From the NCBI GenBank assembly GCA_963610315.1, contig CAVDMV010000004.1, positions 1 through 64,000 of the forward strand: DNA of 64,000 bases, written 5' to 3'. Under the pieces are notes generated by a model. It saw only the letters and a list, made by a program, of their open reading frames with translations, did no database searches and was not told the origin of the DNA. Source of the DNA: UBA3210 sp963610315 (GTDB taxonomy: Bacteria; Bacillota_I; Bacilli_A; RFN20; CAG-449). The position numbers and the translations under genes are program-made. How positions within the stretch are numbered: the first letter of the stretch is position 1; each line of letters begins with the position of its first letter. Positions 25,359-34,455 of this stretch are shown in pieces.

Positions 25359-27344
25359 ATGGCAGAATTAGAAAAAGAAACAGTTTCTTTTATCGCAGAC
25401 GAAGATAAGGCAGACCAAAATTATACCGGAAAGAATATTCAAGTTCTTGAAGGTCTCGAAGCGGTTAGAAAAAGACCTGGTATGTACATCGGTACAACTT
25501 CAGAATCAGGCTTACATCACTGCGTATGGGAAATTGTTGATAACGCGATTGATGAAGCTCTCGCGGGATATTGTGATACAATCCACGTAATTATTAATAA
25601 AGGCGATACAATCACAGTTACTGATAATGGTAGAGGTATTCCAGTTGATATTGTTAGTAAGACTGGTGTATCTGCGTTAGAGACAGTTTATACAAAACTC
25701 CATGCCGGCGGTAAATTTGGTGAAGGTGGAGGTTATAAAGTTTCTGGTGGTCTTCACGGTGTTGGTGCTTCAGTTGTTAATGCACTTTCTGAATGGTTAA
25801 CTGTTGAAGTCCATAAAGATGGAGGCATCTATCAAATTAGATTTGAAAATGGTGGTCATACAACAATTCCTTGTACTCGCGTAGGTGATTGTGATGATTC
25901 AGGAACTATTGTTACTTTTAAACCAGATGGAACAATCTTTAAAGAAACTACAGTCTTTAATTACAATACAATTAGAGACCGTATTAGACAAATGGCTTTC
26001 TTAAACAAAGGCGTTAGAATTATTGTTTCTGATGAAAGAGCAGATGAAGAAGAAAATAGAATTAAAGAAGAATTTTGTTATAAAGGCGGCGTTAAAGAAT
26101 ACGTTGAATATTTAAACAAGACTAAAGTTGCAATGTCACCAGATGTCATTTATTGTGAAGGTAAAGATCAAGATGTCCAAGTTGAAATCGCAATGCAATA
26201 TAATGATACTTATGTCGCGAATGTCTATTCATTCTGTAATAACATTAACACAGTTGACGGAGGAACTCATGAAGAAGGTTTCCGTTTAGCGTTAACTAGA
26301 GTTTTAAATAAATATGCAAGAGATAACAAATTCTTAAAAGATAATGATGATTCATTAACTCAAGATGACTGCCGTGAAGGTTTAACTGCAATTATCTCTA
26401 TTAAACATAAAGATCCTCAATATGAAGGTCAAACAAAAGGTCGTTTAGGTAACTTCGAAGTTAGAAAGATTGTTTCTGATGTCTTCGGTGCTTGCTTAGA
26501 AAGATTCTTAAATGAAAATCCAAAAGTTGCAAAACTTATTATGGAAAAAGTAATTCTTGCTTCAAATGCTAGACTCGCAGCCAAAGCTGCAAGAGAAAAT
26601 ACAAGAAGAAAAACAGGTTTAGAAATCACTTCTTTACCTGGTAAACTCGCGGACTGTTCTTCTAAAGTAGCAGAAGAATGTGAATTATATATCGTTGAAG
26701 GAGATTCTGCAGGTGGTAGCGCAAAACAAGGTCGTGATCGTAAGACTCAAGCAATTCTTCCTTTAAGAGGTAAAATTCTTAACGTAGAAAAAGCTCAAGC
26801 TAAGAGAATCTTCGCGAATGCAGAAATTGGTAACTTAATCACAGCCATCGGAGGAGGATTTGGAAATGACTTCGATGTATCTAAAATTAGATATCATAAA
26901 GTTGTCATTATGACCGATGCTGATGTTGATGGTTCTCACATTAGAATCTTATTATTAACTTTCTTCTTTAGATTTATGAAACCTTTAATTGAACAAGGTT
27001 ATGTCTATATTGCTCAACCTCCTCTATATAAAGCTAGTAGAGGTCAAAAAGATTATTATTGCTATAACGATGAACAATTAGATGTCTTAAAGAAACAAAT
27101 CGGTCCAGAAGCCGCGAAACGTTTATCCATCCAACGTTACAAAGGTCTTGGTGAAATGGACTTCCAACAACTTTGGGAAACAACTATGGACCCAGCTAAA
27201 CGTAAGATGATTAGAGTTAAACTTGATGATGCAATTCTTGCGGATCAAATCTTTGATGAATTAATGGGTGACCGCGTTGAACCTAGAAGAGAATATATTG
27301 TCGAAAACGCGAAGTTTGTTAAGAACTTAGACTTACAAGCATAG
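25359..27344 (+). CDS. gyrB: DNA gyrase subunit B
   Basis: A 661-residue ATPase subunit of gyrase. GHKL ATPase domain: EIVDNAIDEALAGYCD with the catalytic Glu, TDNGRGIPVD and GGLHGVGASVVNALS. TOPRIM domain: EGDSAGGSAKQGRD and MTDADVDGSHIRILLL. C-terminal tail: RYKGLGEMDFQQLWETTMD. The length fits Gram-positive GyrB (about 640). It has a GGAGG site and is followed by gyrA after 12 bases with its own AGAAGGAGG site. Confidence 0.98.
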   Translation: MAELEKETVSFIADEDKADQNYTGKNIQVLEGLEAVRKRPGMYIGTTSESGLHHCVWEIVDNAIDEALAGYCDTIHVIINKGDTITVTDNGRGIPVDIVSKTGVSALETVYTKLHAGGKFGEGGGYKVSGGLHGVGASVVNALSEWLTVEVHKDGGIYQIRFENGGHTTIPCTRVGDCDDSGTIVTFKPDGTIFKETTVFNYNTIRDRIRQMAFLNKGVRIIVSDERADEEENRIKEEFCYKGGVKEYVEYLNKTKVAMSPDVIYCEGKDQDVQVEIAMQYNDTYVANVYSFCNNINTVDGGTHEEGFRLALTRVLNKYARDNKFLKDNDDSLTQDDCREGLTAIISIKHKDPQYEGQTKGRLGNFEVRKIVSDVFGACLERFLNENPKVAKLIMEKVILASNARLAAKAARENTRRKTGLEITSLPGKLADCSSKVAEECELYIVEGDSAGGSAKQGRDRKTQAILPLRGKILNVEKAQAKRIFANAEIGNLITAIGGGFGNDFDVSKIRYHKVVIMTDADVDGSHIRILLLTFFFRFMKPLIEQGYVYIAQPPLYKASRGQKDYYCYNDEQLDVLKKQIGPEAAKRLSIQRYKGLGEMDFQQLWETTMDPAKRKMIRVKLDDAILADQIFDELMGDRVEPRREYIVENAKFVKNLDLQA

Positions 27345-27356
27345 AAGGAGGTACAT

Positions 27357-29966
27357 ATGGCAGAAGAAAATAAATTAGATGAAGAATTAAATGATGAAAA
27401 TCTAGAAGAAAATGAAGATGAAACTCCTTCTACTGAGGAAGAAGAAACTATTGAAGGTATTGAAGAAGGTATCGTTCCTTCTTTAACTGAAAGAGATTTA
27501 ACTAAAGAAGTTAAAAATGACTTTATTGAATATGCGATGTCAGTTATCGTATCTCGTGCTCTTCCTGATGTTCGTGATGGTTTAAAACCAGTTCATAGAC
27601 GTATTGTTTATGGTATGAACGAACTCGGTAATGGTCCAGATAAGCCTCATAAGAAATCTGCACGTATCGTCGGTGACGTCATGGGTCGTTTTCACCCTCA
27701 TGGTGACTCTTCAATTTATGGTGCGTTAGTTCGTTTAGCTCAAAATTTCAATACTCGTTATCCTCTTGTTGATGGTCATGGTAACTTCGGTTCTATCGAT
27801 GGTGATGGTGCCGCGGCGATGAGATATACCGAAGCAAGAATGAGTAAAATCGCGCTTGAAATGGTTAGAGATATTAAGAAAGATACAGTTGATTTTATTG
27901 ATAACTACGATGGTGAAGAACAAGAACCTGTCGTTTTACCAAGTAGAATCCCTAACTTAATTGTCAATGGTTCAAGTGGTATTGCAGTAGGTATGGCAAC
28001 TAACATTCCTCCTCATAACCTCACTGAAGCAATTAATGCCGTTCAAGCCCTTATTAAAGATCCTAATTTAACTCCTAGTGATATCATGAATAATTATTTA
28101 TTCGGTCCTGATTTCCCTACCGGCGGAATTATCTTAGGTAGAAGCGGTATTAAAGATGCTTATGAAACAGGTACTGGTTCCATTACTATTAGATCAAAAG
28201 CACATATTGAAGAAATGGCTAATGGTAAGAATCGTATCGTTGTAAGTGAAATTCCTTATCAAGTAAATAAAGCGACAATGATTGAAAATATTGGTCATTT
28301 AGTTCGTGATAAAGTAATTGATGGAATTACTGATATCCGTGATGAATCAAATAAAGAAGGTATCCGTATTGTTATTGAATTAAGAAAAGATGTCGTTCCT
28401 GAAGTTATTCTTAATCAATTATACAAAAATACATCATTACAAACCGGCTTTGGCATTATCATGTTAGTCGTTGATAATGGTGAACCAAAAGTATTAAATA
28501 TCAAAGAAATATTATCTAAATATCTCTCTTTCCAATGCGAAGTTATTGAAAGAAGAACGCGTTTCGATTTAGGTAAAGCTCAAGATAGATTACATATCTT
28601 AGAAGGCTTATTAAAAGCAATTGATAATATTGATGAAACAGTCAATATCATTAGATCTAGTAAGACTCAAGAAATTGCGAAGAGCCGTTTAATTGAAAGA
28701 TTTAATTATTCTGACGCGCAAGTAAAAGCAATCTTAGATTTAAGACTTGCTCGTTTAGTCGGTTTAGAAAGAGATTCAATTGTTGATGAAATTAATACAT
28801 TAAAAGAATCTATTGCTTATTACAATTCATTATTAAGTGATCATACTTTAATTGAAGGTGTTGTTAATGATGAGCTTGAAGAAATCAAACAAAAATATGG
28901 TGATAAACGTAGAACAGAAATTTCTAATGCAGTAAGTTCAATCGATGATGAAGATTTAATTCCTGAAGAAGAAATTATTATCACTCTCACCAAAAGCGGT
29001 TATATTAAACGTCAAGATCCAGATGCATTTAGAAGCCAACATAGAGGCGGAAAAGGCGTCAAAGGCATGTCAACACATGACGATGACATGGTAGAAAAGA
29101 TCGTTTATGCAAAAACTCATACTGACTTATTATTCTTTACTTCATTAGGTAAGGTATATCGTATTAGAGGTTATCAAGTACCATTCTATTCTAAGAATTC
29201 TAAAGGATTACCAATCGTTAATTTATTAAGCTTAGAAGAAAATGAAAAAGTTAGATCAATTATTTCTCTTGATGAATATAAAGAAAACGAATATCTCTTC
29301 TTCGCAACTGTTAATGGTATTGTAAAAAGATGTGATGTAAAAGAATTTGAATCGATCCGTCAAAATGGTAAGAAAGCTATTGAAATGAAAGAAGGAGATG
29401 AACTTCTCGATGTTAAATTAACAAATGGAGAAGCATTAGTTTCTATTTCTGCATCAAATGGCAAGATGGTTAAATTCAATGAAAATGATGTTCGTGTCAT
29501 GGGAAGATCCGCGAGTGGGGTCAAAGGTATCGATATTGAAGATGATGTTAAAGCTTTATCTTTAACTACATCATTAGAAGGTAACTTAGTCCTTGTTATC
29601 TCCGAAAAAGGTTATGGTAAATTATCTCCTCTTGATGACTATAGATTAACTTCTAGAGGATCAAAAGGTGTTATTACTATGAACATGACTGAAAAGACTG
29701 GTAACTTAATCTCAACTAAGAGCGTCAATGGTGATGAAGATGTTATGATTATCACTAAAGGCGGAATGATTATTAGAACATACTTAGGCGAAGTAAAAGT
29801 TGCAGGTAGAAATACTCAAGGTGTTAAGATTATTAACATCAAAGATAAAGAATCAGTTGTCTCATTAACAATTGTTCCTCATGTTGAAGAAGTAAGTGAA
29901 GAAACTCCAGCTACTCAAAATGAAGAAAATGTTGTAGTTAATGAAGAGAACAAAGAAAATAATTAA
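27357..29966 (+). CDS. gyrA: DNA gyrase subunit A
   Basis: An 869-residue DNA-cutting subunit of gyrase. An acidic extension of about 35 residues (Glu/Asp-rich) precedes the usual start region (IEYAMSVIVSRALPDVRDGLKPVHRR). The catalytic Tyr is in AAAMRYTEARM. In the quinolone-resistance-determining region HPHGDSSIYGALVR, the position equal to E. coli Asp87 is Gly (G122), while the Ser83 equivalent (S118) is retained. The C-terminal beta-pinwheel has the Q-R-G-G-K-G type GyrA-box (QHRGGKGVKG), which identifies gyrase and not topoisomerase IV. The tail is Glu/Asn-rich. It closes the recF-gyrB-gyrA operon. Confidence 0.97.
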   Translation: MAEENKLDEELNDENLEENEDETPSTEEEETIEGIEEGIVPSLTERDLTKEVKNDFIEYAMSVIVSRALPDVRDGLKPVHRRIVYGMNELGNGPDKPHKKSARIVGDVMGRFHPHGDSSIYGALVRLAQNFNTRYPLVDGHGNFGSIDGDGAAAMRYTEARMSKIALEMVRDIKKDTVDFIDNYDGEEQEPVVLPSRIPNLIVNGSSGIAVGMATNIPPHNLTEAINAVQALIKDPNLTPSDIMNNYLFGPDFPTGGIILGRSGIKDAYETGTGSITIRSKAHIEEMANGKNRIVVSEIPYQVNKATMIENIGHLVRDKVIDGITDIRDESNKEGIRIVIELRKDVVPEVILNQLYKNTSLQTGFGIIMLVVDNGEPKVLNIKEILSKYLSFQCEVIERRTRFDLGKAQDRLHILEGLLKAIDNIDETVNIIRSSKTQEIAKSRLIERFNYSDAQVKAILDLRLARLVGLERDSIVDEINTLKESIAYYNSLLSDHTLIEGVVNDELEEIKQKYGDKRRTEISNAVSSIDDEDLIPEEEIIITLTKSGYIKRQDPDAFRSQHRGGKGVKGMSTHDDDMVEKIVYAKTHTDLLFFTSLGKVYRIRGYQVPFYSKNSKGLPIVNLLSLEENEKVRSIISLDEYKENEYLFFATVNGIVKRCDVKEFESIRQNGKKAIEMKEGDELLDVKLTNGEALVSISASNGKMVKFNENDVRVMGRSASGVKGIDIEDDVKALSLTTSLEGNLVLVISEKGYGKLSPLDDYRLTSRGSKGVITMNMTEKTGNLISTKSVNGDEDVMIITKGGMIIRTYLGEVKVAGRNTQGVKIINIKDKESVVSLTIVPHVEEVSEETPATQNEENVVVNEENKENN

Positions 29967-30000
29967 TTTAATTGAATTTAAAAATTCATTGTAATATTAT

Positions 30001-30225
30001 TTATGTGTCCGATGAAAAGGAATATCAAATTAAGATAAATTGTAGAGAGTTATTGGTTGGTGAAAAATAACATTTAATTAATTTAGTCCACCCTTGAGGA
30101 TGAAGGTAATACTTCCGTACATCGCGTTAAGATGTTTAAAGAGACAATATGATATCATATTGTAAGATGGGTGGTAACACGGGTAATTCGTCCCTTAGTA
30201 TATTTTTATACTAGGGGATTTTTTA
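30001..30225 (+). ncRNA. T-box leader controlling serS (serine specific)
   Basis: T-box RNAs sense uncharged tRNA and prevent termination. Stem I has the AG-bulge/distal-loop signature AGAGAG...GGTTGGTGAAAA (30045-30068). The specifier is TCC (30087-30089), a serine codon, followed by A as usual. The T-box sequence GGGTGGTAACACGGG (30169-30183) would pair with the tRNA acceptor end. The terminator is CCCTTAGTATA / TATACTAGGGG (30192-30218) plus TTTTTT. The specifier agrees with the downstream gene. Confidence 0.95.
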
Positions 30226-30258
30226 TTACAAAAAGGAAAGAAAGGGAAATATAAAACT

Positions 30259-31539
30259 ATGTTAGATATTAAATTTGTTAGAGAAAATCCAGAAATAGTT
30301 AAAGAAAACATTAGAAAAAAATTCCAAGATGAAAAACTTCCTTTAGTTGACGAAGCAATTGAATTAGATGCAAAAATTCGTGCTTTAAAACAACAAGGCG
30401 GCGATTTAAGAGCAGAACGTAATTCATCAAGCCAAAAGATTGGCCTTCTTATGAGAGAAAAGAAAATTGATGAAGCTAATGCAATTAAAGCTAGAGTTGT
30501 TGAAATCAACAATCAATTAGTTGATATTGAAAAAGAAGAAGAAAATTTATCTCAAGAATTAAGAAAAAGAATGCTAGTCATTCCAAATATCATTGATCCA
30601 AGTGTACCTATTGGTAAAGATGATTCCGAAAACGTTGAAGTTAAGAAATATATTCTTCCATGGGATAAAGGATTTGAAATTCCTTATCACCTCGATATTC
30701 TTGAAAGAGTTCATGGTATTGATTTAGATGCCGCAAGAAAAGTCGCGGGTAATGGCTTCTATTATTTAACTGGTGATATCGCTCGTCTACATGAAGCGGT
30801 TATTGCTTATGCAAGAGACTTTATGATTAATAAAGGATTTACATATGTCATTCCTCCATTCATGATTAGAAGTAACGTCGTTACAGGTGTTATGTCTTTT
30901 GCAGAAATGGATCAAATGATGTATAAAATTGAAGGTGAAGATTTATATTTAATCGGTACATCTGAACACTCAATGATTGGTCGTTTTATTGATACAATCA
31001 CTGATCAAGATAAATTACCTATTACTTTAACTTCATATTCTCCATGCTTTAGAAAAGAAAAAGGCGCGCATGGTATTGAAGAAAGAGGAATCTATCGTAT
31101 TCACCAATTCGAAAAACAAGAAATGATCGTTGTTTGTGAACCAAAAGATTCAATGGATTGGTTTACTAAGATGTATGGCTATACTGTTGAATTATTCTCA
31201 TCTATGGGAATTCCAGTAAGAACATTAGAATGTTGTTCAGGTGATTTAGCTGATTTAAAAGTTAAATCATACGATGTTGAAGCTTGGTCTCCACGTCAAA
31301 AGAAATATTTTGAAGTTGGATCTTGTTCAAATTTAGGTGATGCACAAGCTAGAAGACTTGGTATTAGAATTAAAGGTGAAAATGGTAATTACTACGCGCA
31401 TACTTTAAATAATACTGTTGTTGCACCTCCAAGAATGCTTATTGCAATTTTAGAAAACTTCCTCCATGAAGATGGTTCAATTGATATTCCAGAAGTATTA
31501 TGGCCATATATGGGTGGAACTAAAGTTATTAAACCATAA
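30259..31539 (+). CDS. serS: Seryl-tRNA synthetase
   Basis: A 426-residue class II synthetase that charges tRNA-Ser. The N-terminal antiparallel coiled coil (about 25-105) that grips the tRNA is visible from its Lys/Glu/Gln/Ala pattern. Motif 2 is in CFRKEKGAHGIEERGIYRIHQFEKQE; motif 3 is near NNTVVAPPRMLIAILENF; TSEHSM lies in the active site. The length is standard. Expression is controlled by the serine T-box directly upstream. Its place after gyrA near oriC is common in Firmicutes. Confidence 0.98.
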   Translation: MLDIKFVRENPEIVKENIRKKFQDEKLPLVDEAIELDAKIRALKQQGGDLRAERNSSSQKIGLLMREKKIDEANAIKARVVEINNQLVDIEKEEENLSQELRKRMLVIPNIIDPSVPIGKDDSENVEVKKYILPWDKGFEIPYHLDILERVHGIDLDAARKVAGNGFYYLTGDIARLHEAVIAYARDFMINKGFTYVIPPFMIRSNVVTGVMSFAEMDQMMYKIEGEDLYLIGTSEHSMIGRFIDTITDQDKLPITLTSYSPCFRKEKGAHGIEERGIYRIHQFEKQEMIVVCEPKDSMDWFTKMYGYTVELFSSMGIPVRTLECCSGDLADLKVKSYDVEAWSPRQKKYFEVGSCSNLGDAQARRLGIRIKGENGNYYAHTLNNTVVAPPRMLIAILENFLHEDGSIDIPEVLWPYMGGTKVIKP

Positions 31540-31580
31540 AATGATGGCTTTTTAACGAAAAAACTAAATATTAAGTACTA

Positions 31581-31617
31581 AAAAGGTTGTTAGAAATTTT
31601 CTCTAACAACCTTTTTT
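31581..31617. terminator. Bidirectional terminator between serS and the ABC permease gene
   Basis: GGTTGTTAGA (31585-31594) and TCTAACAACC (31602-31611) with a 7-base loop, T-run on the plus side and A-run before it, so it can end both converging transcripts. Confidence 0.88.
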
Positions 31618-31635
31618 GAAGTTTAAATAAATAAT

Positions 31636-33432
31636 TTATTCAACTGATTTTAATGATTCATTCATATCAACAGCTTTAATCTTGTGCTTTGTTATTAATG
31701 TAACAATAACTACGAAGATAAAAGATATGAAGAAGGCTAAGAAATATGAAGTTATTTTAATATCTTGGATTCCTCCAAAATCTAATAATGTAAAGACAAA
31801 ATAGAGGAATAAGATTCCTAAAGGTATGCCAATTATAATTCCAATTATCGACATAACGAATATTTCTCGATAGATAAATCCATTTACTTCATGATTAAGA
31901 TAACCTAGAACTTCTAAAGTTGCGATATCTCTTTTTCTTTCACCAATATTCATCGCGGTAATATTGTATAAAACAAGAATGGATAAACTCATCGCGAAGA
32001 TAATAATCGCCACCGCGATTAATTTAATTGCATCGGTATTTTCTAATTTAAAATCACCAACAGAAAATCCTTTACTAGAAACATCATATAAGCCTAAACC
32101 AGCCATAACTAAGATAGTCGCGCCGGTGATGGAAATTACTATCATATATAGTCTACCTTTAAAACGGAAAACGTTTCTTAATGTAGATTTATATTTAAAA
32201 GATAATTTATTCCATAAGAAAGATATTTTTTCTAATAATATTTTTTTACCTGGTTTTAAACTCTTTTGTAAAAATAATGATGCAGGTATTTCTTTTACTT
32301 CGTTATAACTAACAATAAAGGTAATGACTAAGATACTTATAATCATCCCTAAAGTTGAGTATATACCTAAAGACATATTAATTTTAGAAGTCATTGTTGG
32401 TAAGATAAAGACGGTTTCAAATGCTTTATATACCATTGGAGGTAAAATGATGACACCTGTAATAAGCCCGACAATAGATCCAATAAGTAAGCAGAATAAA
32501 GAAAATAAGATATATTTAAAAATAATTGATCTAGAAGAATAACCAAGAGATTTTAAACAACCGATATTTCTTCTTTCTTCCGTTAATAATCGAGAAATAT
32601 TAGTAAAACATACTAGTGAAACTACTGCGATAAAGAATAAAGGAAATATTAAGGTAATAATATTAATTTTATCGGTTACTCCTTTAAGAGTTCCATATGA
32701 TAATGTTTCATTTAAACTTAAAATAGAGGCAGAGTCTTTAGAAAAATCGTTTTCTAAAGAAGAAATATTTTTATCTACTGTATCTAAATAATTAGAAGCA
32801 AAATAAGAAGAAACGTTATTACATTTAACATAAATATCGGTATAACCAATCATATTAGAAAAAAGACAATATGAAGAAGAAAAATATACGATTGTTTCTA
32901 AATATTCTTCACTAATTTGATGAATATCACCTTGTAAAGATATAATCATTGGATTAGAAACAATTCCAGAAATAGTAAATTCTTGATTGTAAATAAAAAC
33001 TTTTTCACCAATATTTCTTTTTATAATTTTTGATGAACTTTGTTCGACTACTATCTCATTGTTATTAGATGGATAACTACCTTCTAAAAGCGTTAATTTA
33101 TTTATTGAAGAATCAAAGTCATAAATATAAAATCTTGTTGTTTCATTTTCAATATCAACCATTTTTAAGGTGTAATAATCGTTAATGAAATCATAATTAT
33201 CTAATTTATTAATTTCTTCTTCACTAAAACCTGTTACGCTTTTTGATTTTAAGATAATATCTGGTACATTTTGTTTAACATAATATTCATTAATTGAATC
33301 GTTTACTTTTGGAGTCATTCCTCCGAGTCCTGTAACAAAGCATATTCCAAGTGCGATAATTAATGTCATCGCGATAAATCGCGCGGCATTATTTTTAATC
33401 ATTTTAAATAATTCTTTATAAAATGTTTTCAT
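31636..33432 (-). CDS. ABC transporter permease, FtsX/MacB-like
   Basis: A 598-residue membrane protein. One membrane segment near residues 15-35 precedes a large extracytoplasmic region (about 40-250), then several membrane segments: two copies of the FtsX-like core are seen (IITLIFPLFFIAVVSLVCFTN with GCLKSLGYSSRSIIF; and IIFAMSLSILVLYNITAMN with IATLEVLGYLNHEVNGF). Such permeases export lipids, peptides or antimicrobials, or act as sensors. I start at the ATG at 33432; a TTG two codons upstream also opens the frame. The start overlaps the stop of the ATPase gene (TAATG). Substrate unknown. Confidence 0.88.
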   Translation of the reverse strand: MKTFYKELFKMIKNNAARFIAMTLIIALGICFVTGLGGMTPKVNDSINEYYVKQNVPDIILKSKSVTGFSEEEINKLDNYDFINDYYTLKMVDIENETTRFYIYDFDSSINKLTLLEGSYPSNNNEIVVEQSSSKIIKRNIGEKVFIYNQEFTISGIVSNPMIISLQGDIHQISEEYLETIVYFSSSYCLFSNMIGYTDIYVKCNNVSSYFASNYLDTVDKNISSLENDFSKDSASILSLNETLSYGTLKGVTDKINIITLIFPLFFIAVVSLVCFTNISRLLTEERRNIGCLKSLGYSSRSIIFKYILFSLFCLLIGSIVGLITGVIILPPMVYKAFETVFILPTMTSKINMSLGIYSTLGMIISILVITFIVSYNEVKEIPASLFLQKSLKPGKKILLEKISFLWNKLSFKYKSTLRNVFRFKGRLYMIVISITGATILVMAGLGLYDVSSKGFSVGDFKLENTDAIKLIAVAIIIFAMSLSILVLYNITAMNIGERKRDIATLEVLGYLNHEVNGFIYREIFVMSIIGIIIGIPLGILFLYFVFTLLDFGGIQDIKITSYFLAFFISFIFVVIVTLITKHKIKAVDMNESLKSVE

Positions 33433-34133
33433 TACCAAGATATCTCCTCAACAGTTTTAGGATGATCGTTGAATTCTTCTTTTTCAATTGTTCCATTTTT
33501 AATATAAAGAACGTGATCAGCTAAATCTTTTATCGCAGCGTTATGGGTAACAATAATAATTGTTTTACCTTCTTTCTTTACTAAATCCTTTAATAATTTT
33601 AATATTTGCTTACCTGTTTCTATATCAAGAGCTCCAGTAGGCTCATCACATAATAATAATTTTGGATTTTTGGCGATGGCACGCGCGATTGATATTCTTT
33701 GTTGTTGACCTCCGGATAGCTGACTTGGAAAATTATCTTTTTTATCTTCTAGACCAACTAAGCGTAAACTTAAGTCGACATCGAGGGCATCTTTACAAAT
33801 TTCTGTTGCAAGCTCAATATTTTCTTTTGCGGTTAAATTAGCCATTAAATTATAAAATTGGAAAACGAAACCAACATCTTTTCTTCGATATAAAGTTAAA
33901 TTCTTTTTATCTAATCCAAATAATGTAGTTCCATCAACTTCGAGATTTCCAGAAGTAATATAATCCATACCACCGATCATATTTAATAAAGTTGTTTTTC
34001 CAGCACCTGATGGACCGAGAATAACTACAAGTGTTCCTTTTTCTATTTTAAAATTAACATCTTTTAATGCTTCAGTAATAACTCCATTAACATTAAATGT
34101 TTTACATAGATTTTTTGCTTCTATATATGCCAT
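33432..34133 (-). CDS. ABC transporter ATPase, LolD/MacB-like
   Basis: A 233-residue ATPase that energises the overlapping permease. Walker A GPSGAGKTTLLNMIGG, Q-loop FVFQFYNLMANLTAKENI, signature LSGGQQQRISIARAIAKNP, Walker B LLLCDEPTGALD and the switch His in IIIVTHN are intact. This pattern, especially DEPTGALD, is typical of the export/mechanotransmission class. Start after a GGGGGATCAG-type site. No two-component or resistance gene adjoins it to suggest a substrate. Confidence 0.94.
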   Translation of the reverse strand: MAYIEAKNLCKTFNVNGVITEALKDVNFKIEKGTLVVILGPSGAGKTTLLNMIGGMDYITSGNLEVDGTTLFGLDKKNLTLYRRKDVGFVFQFYNLMANLTAKENIELATEICKDALDVDLSLRLVGLEDKKDNFPSQLSGGQQQRISIARAIAKNPKLLLCDEPTGALDIETGKQILKLLKDLVKKEGKTIIIVTHNAAIKDLADHVLYIKNGTIEKEEFNDHPKTVEEISW

Positions 34134-34261
34134 AACTGATCCCCCTACATAAATAAGTTATTAATTAATAACTTAATGTATTTTACGGATTTATTATAAC
34201 ATGTGAAAAAAATTCATTAGTAAATAAAAGGTGTATTTTTGAAAAATAAGATTAATTGAAC

Positions 34262-34372
34262 TAAAAAAATAAAAAACACCTCACATTTTAGCGAAAATCT
34301 CAACTTTAAGGTATAAAAACGCTTATTTTTATAAAATACCCAACATTTTAGCCGAAATCTCGCATTATAGCT
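34262..34372 (-). repeat. ~60-bp intergenic repeat, two tandem copies
   Basis: On the plus strand ACATTTTAGCGAAAATCTC (34283) and ACATTTTAGCCGAAATCTC (34343) recur exactly 60 bases apart. Read on the minus strand the unit (GAGATTTTCGCTAAAAT, then AGGTGTTTTTT) resembles the pair at 40978-41095. The unit occupies the 322-base gap between the ABC ATPase and the alcohol dehydrogenase gene; I see no gene there. Confidence 0.65.
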
Positions 34373-34455
34373 ATATTTTATTAATTTTTAAAAATATGCT
34401 TGACCTAAAGCTAACTTAAGGATTTAAGATTAAATTATATCAGGAGGAAAATTTA

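Noticed and set aside
27357..29966. Reading gyrA as parC
   Set aside because: The gene follows gyrB in the oriC operon and the C-terminal part has a GyrA-box (QHRGGKG).
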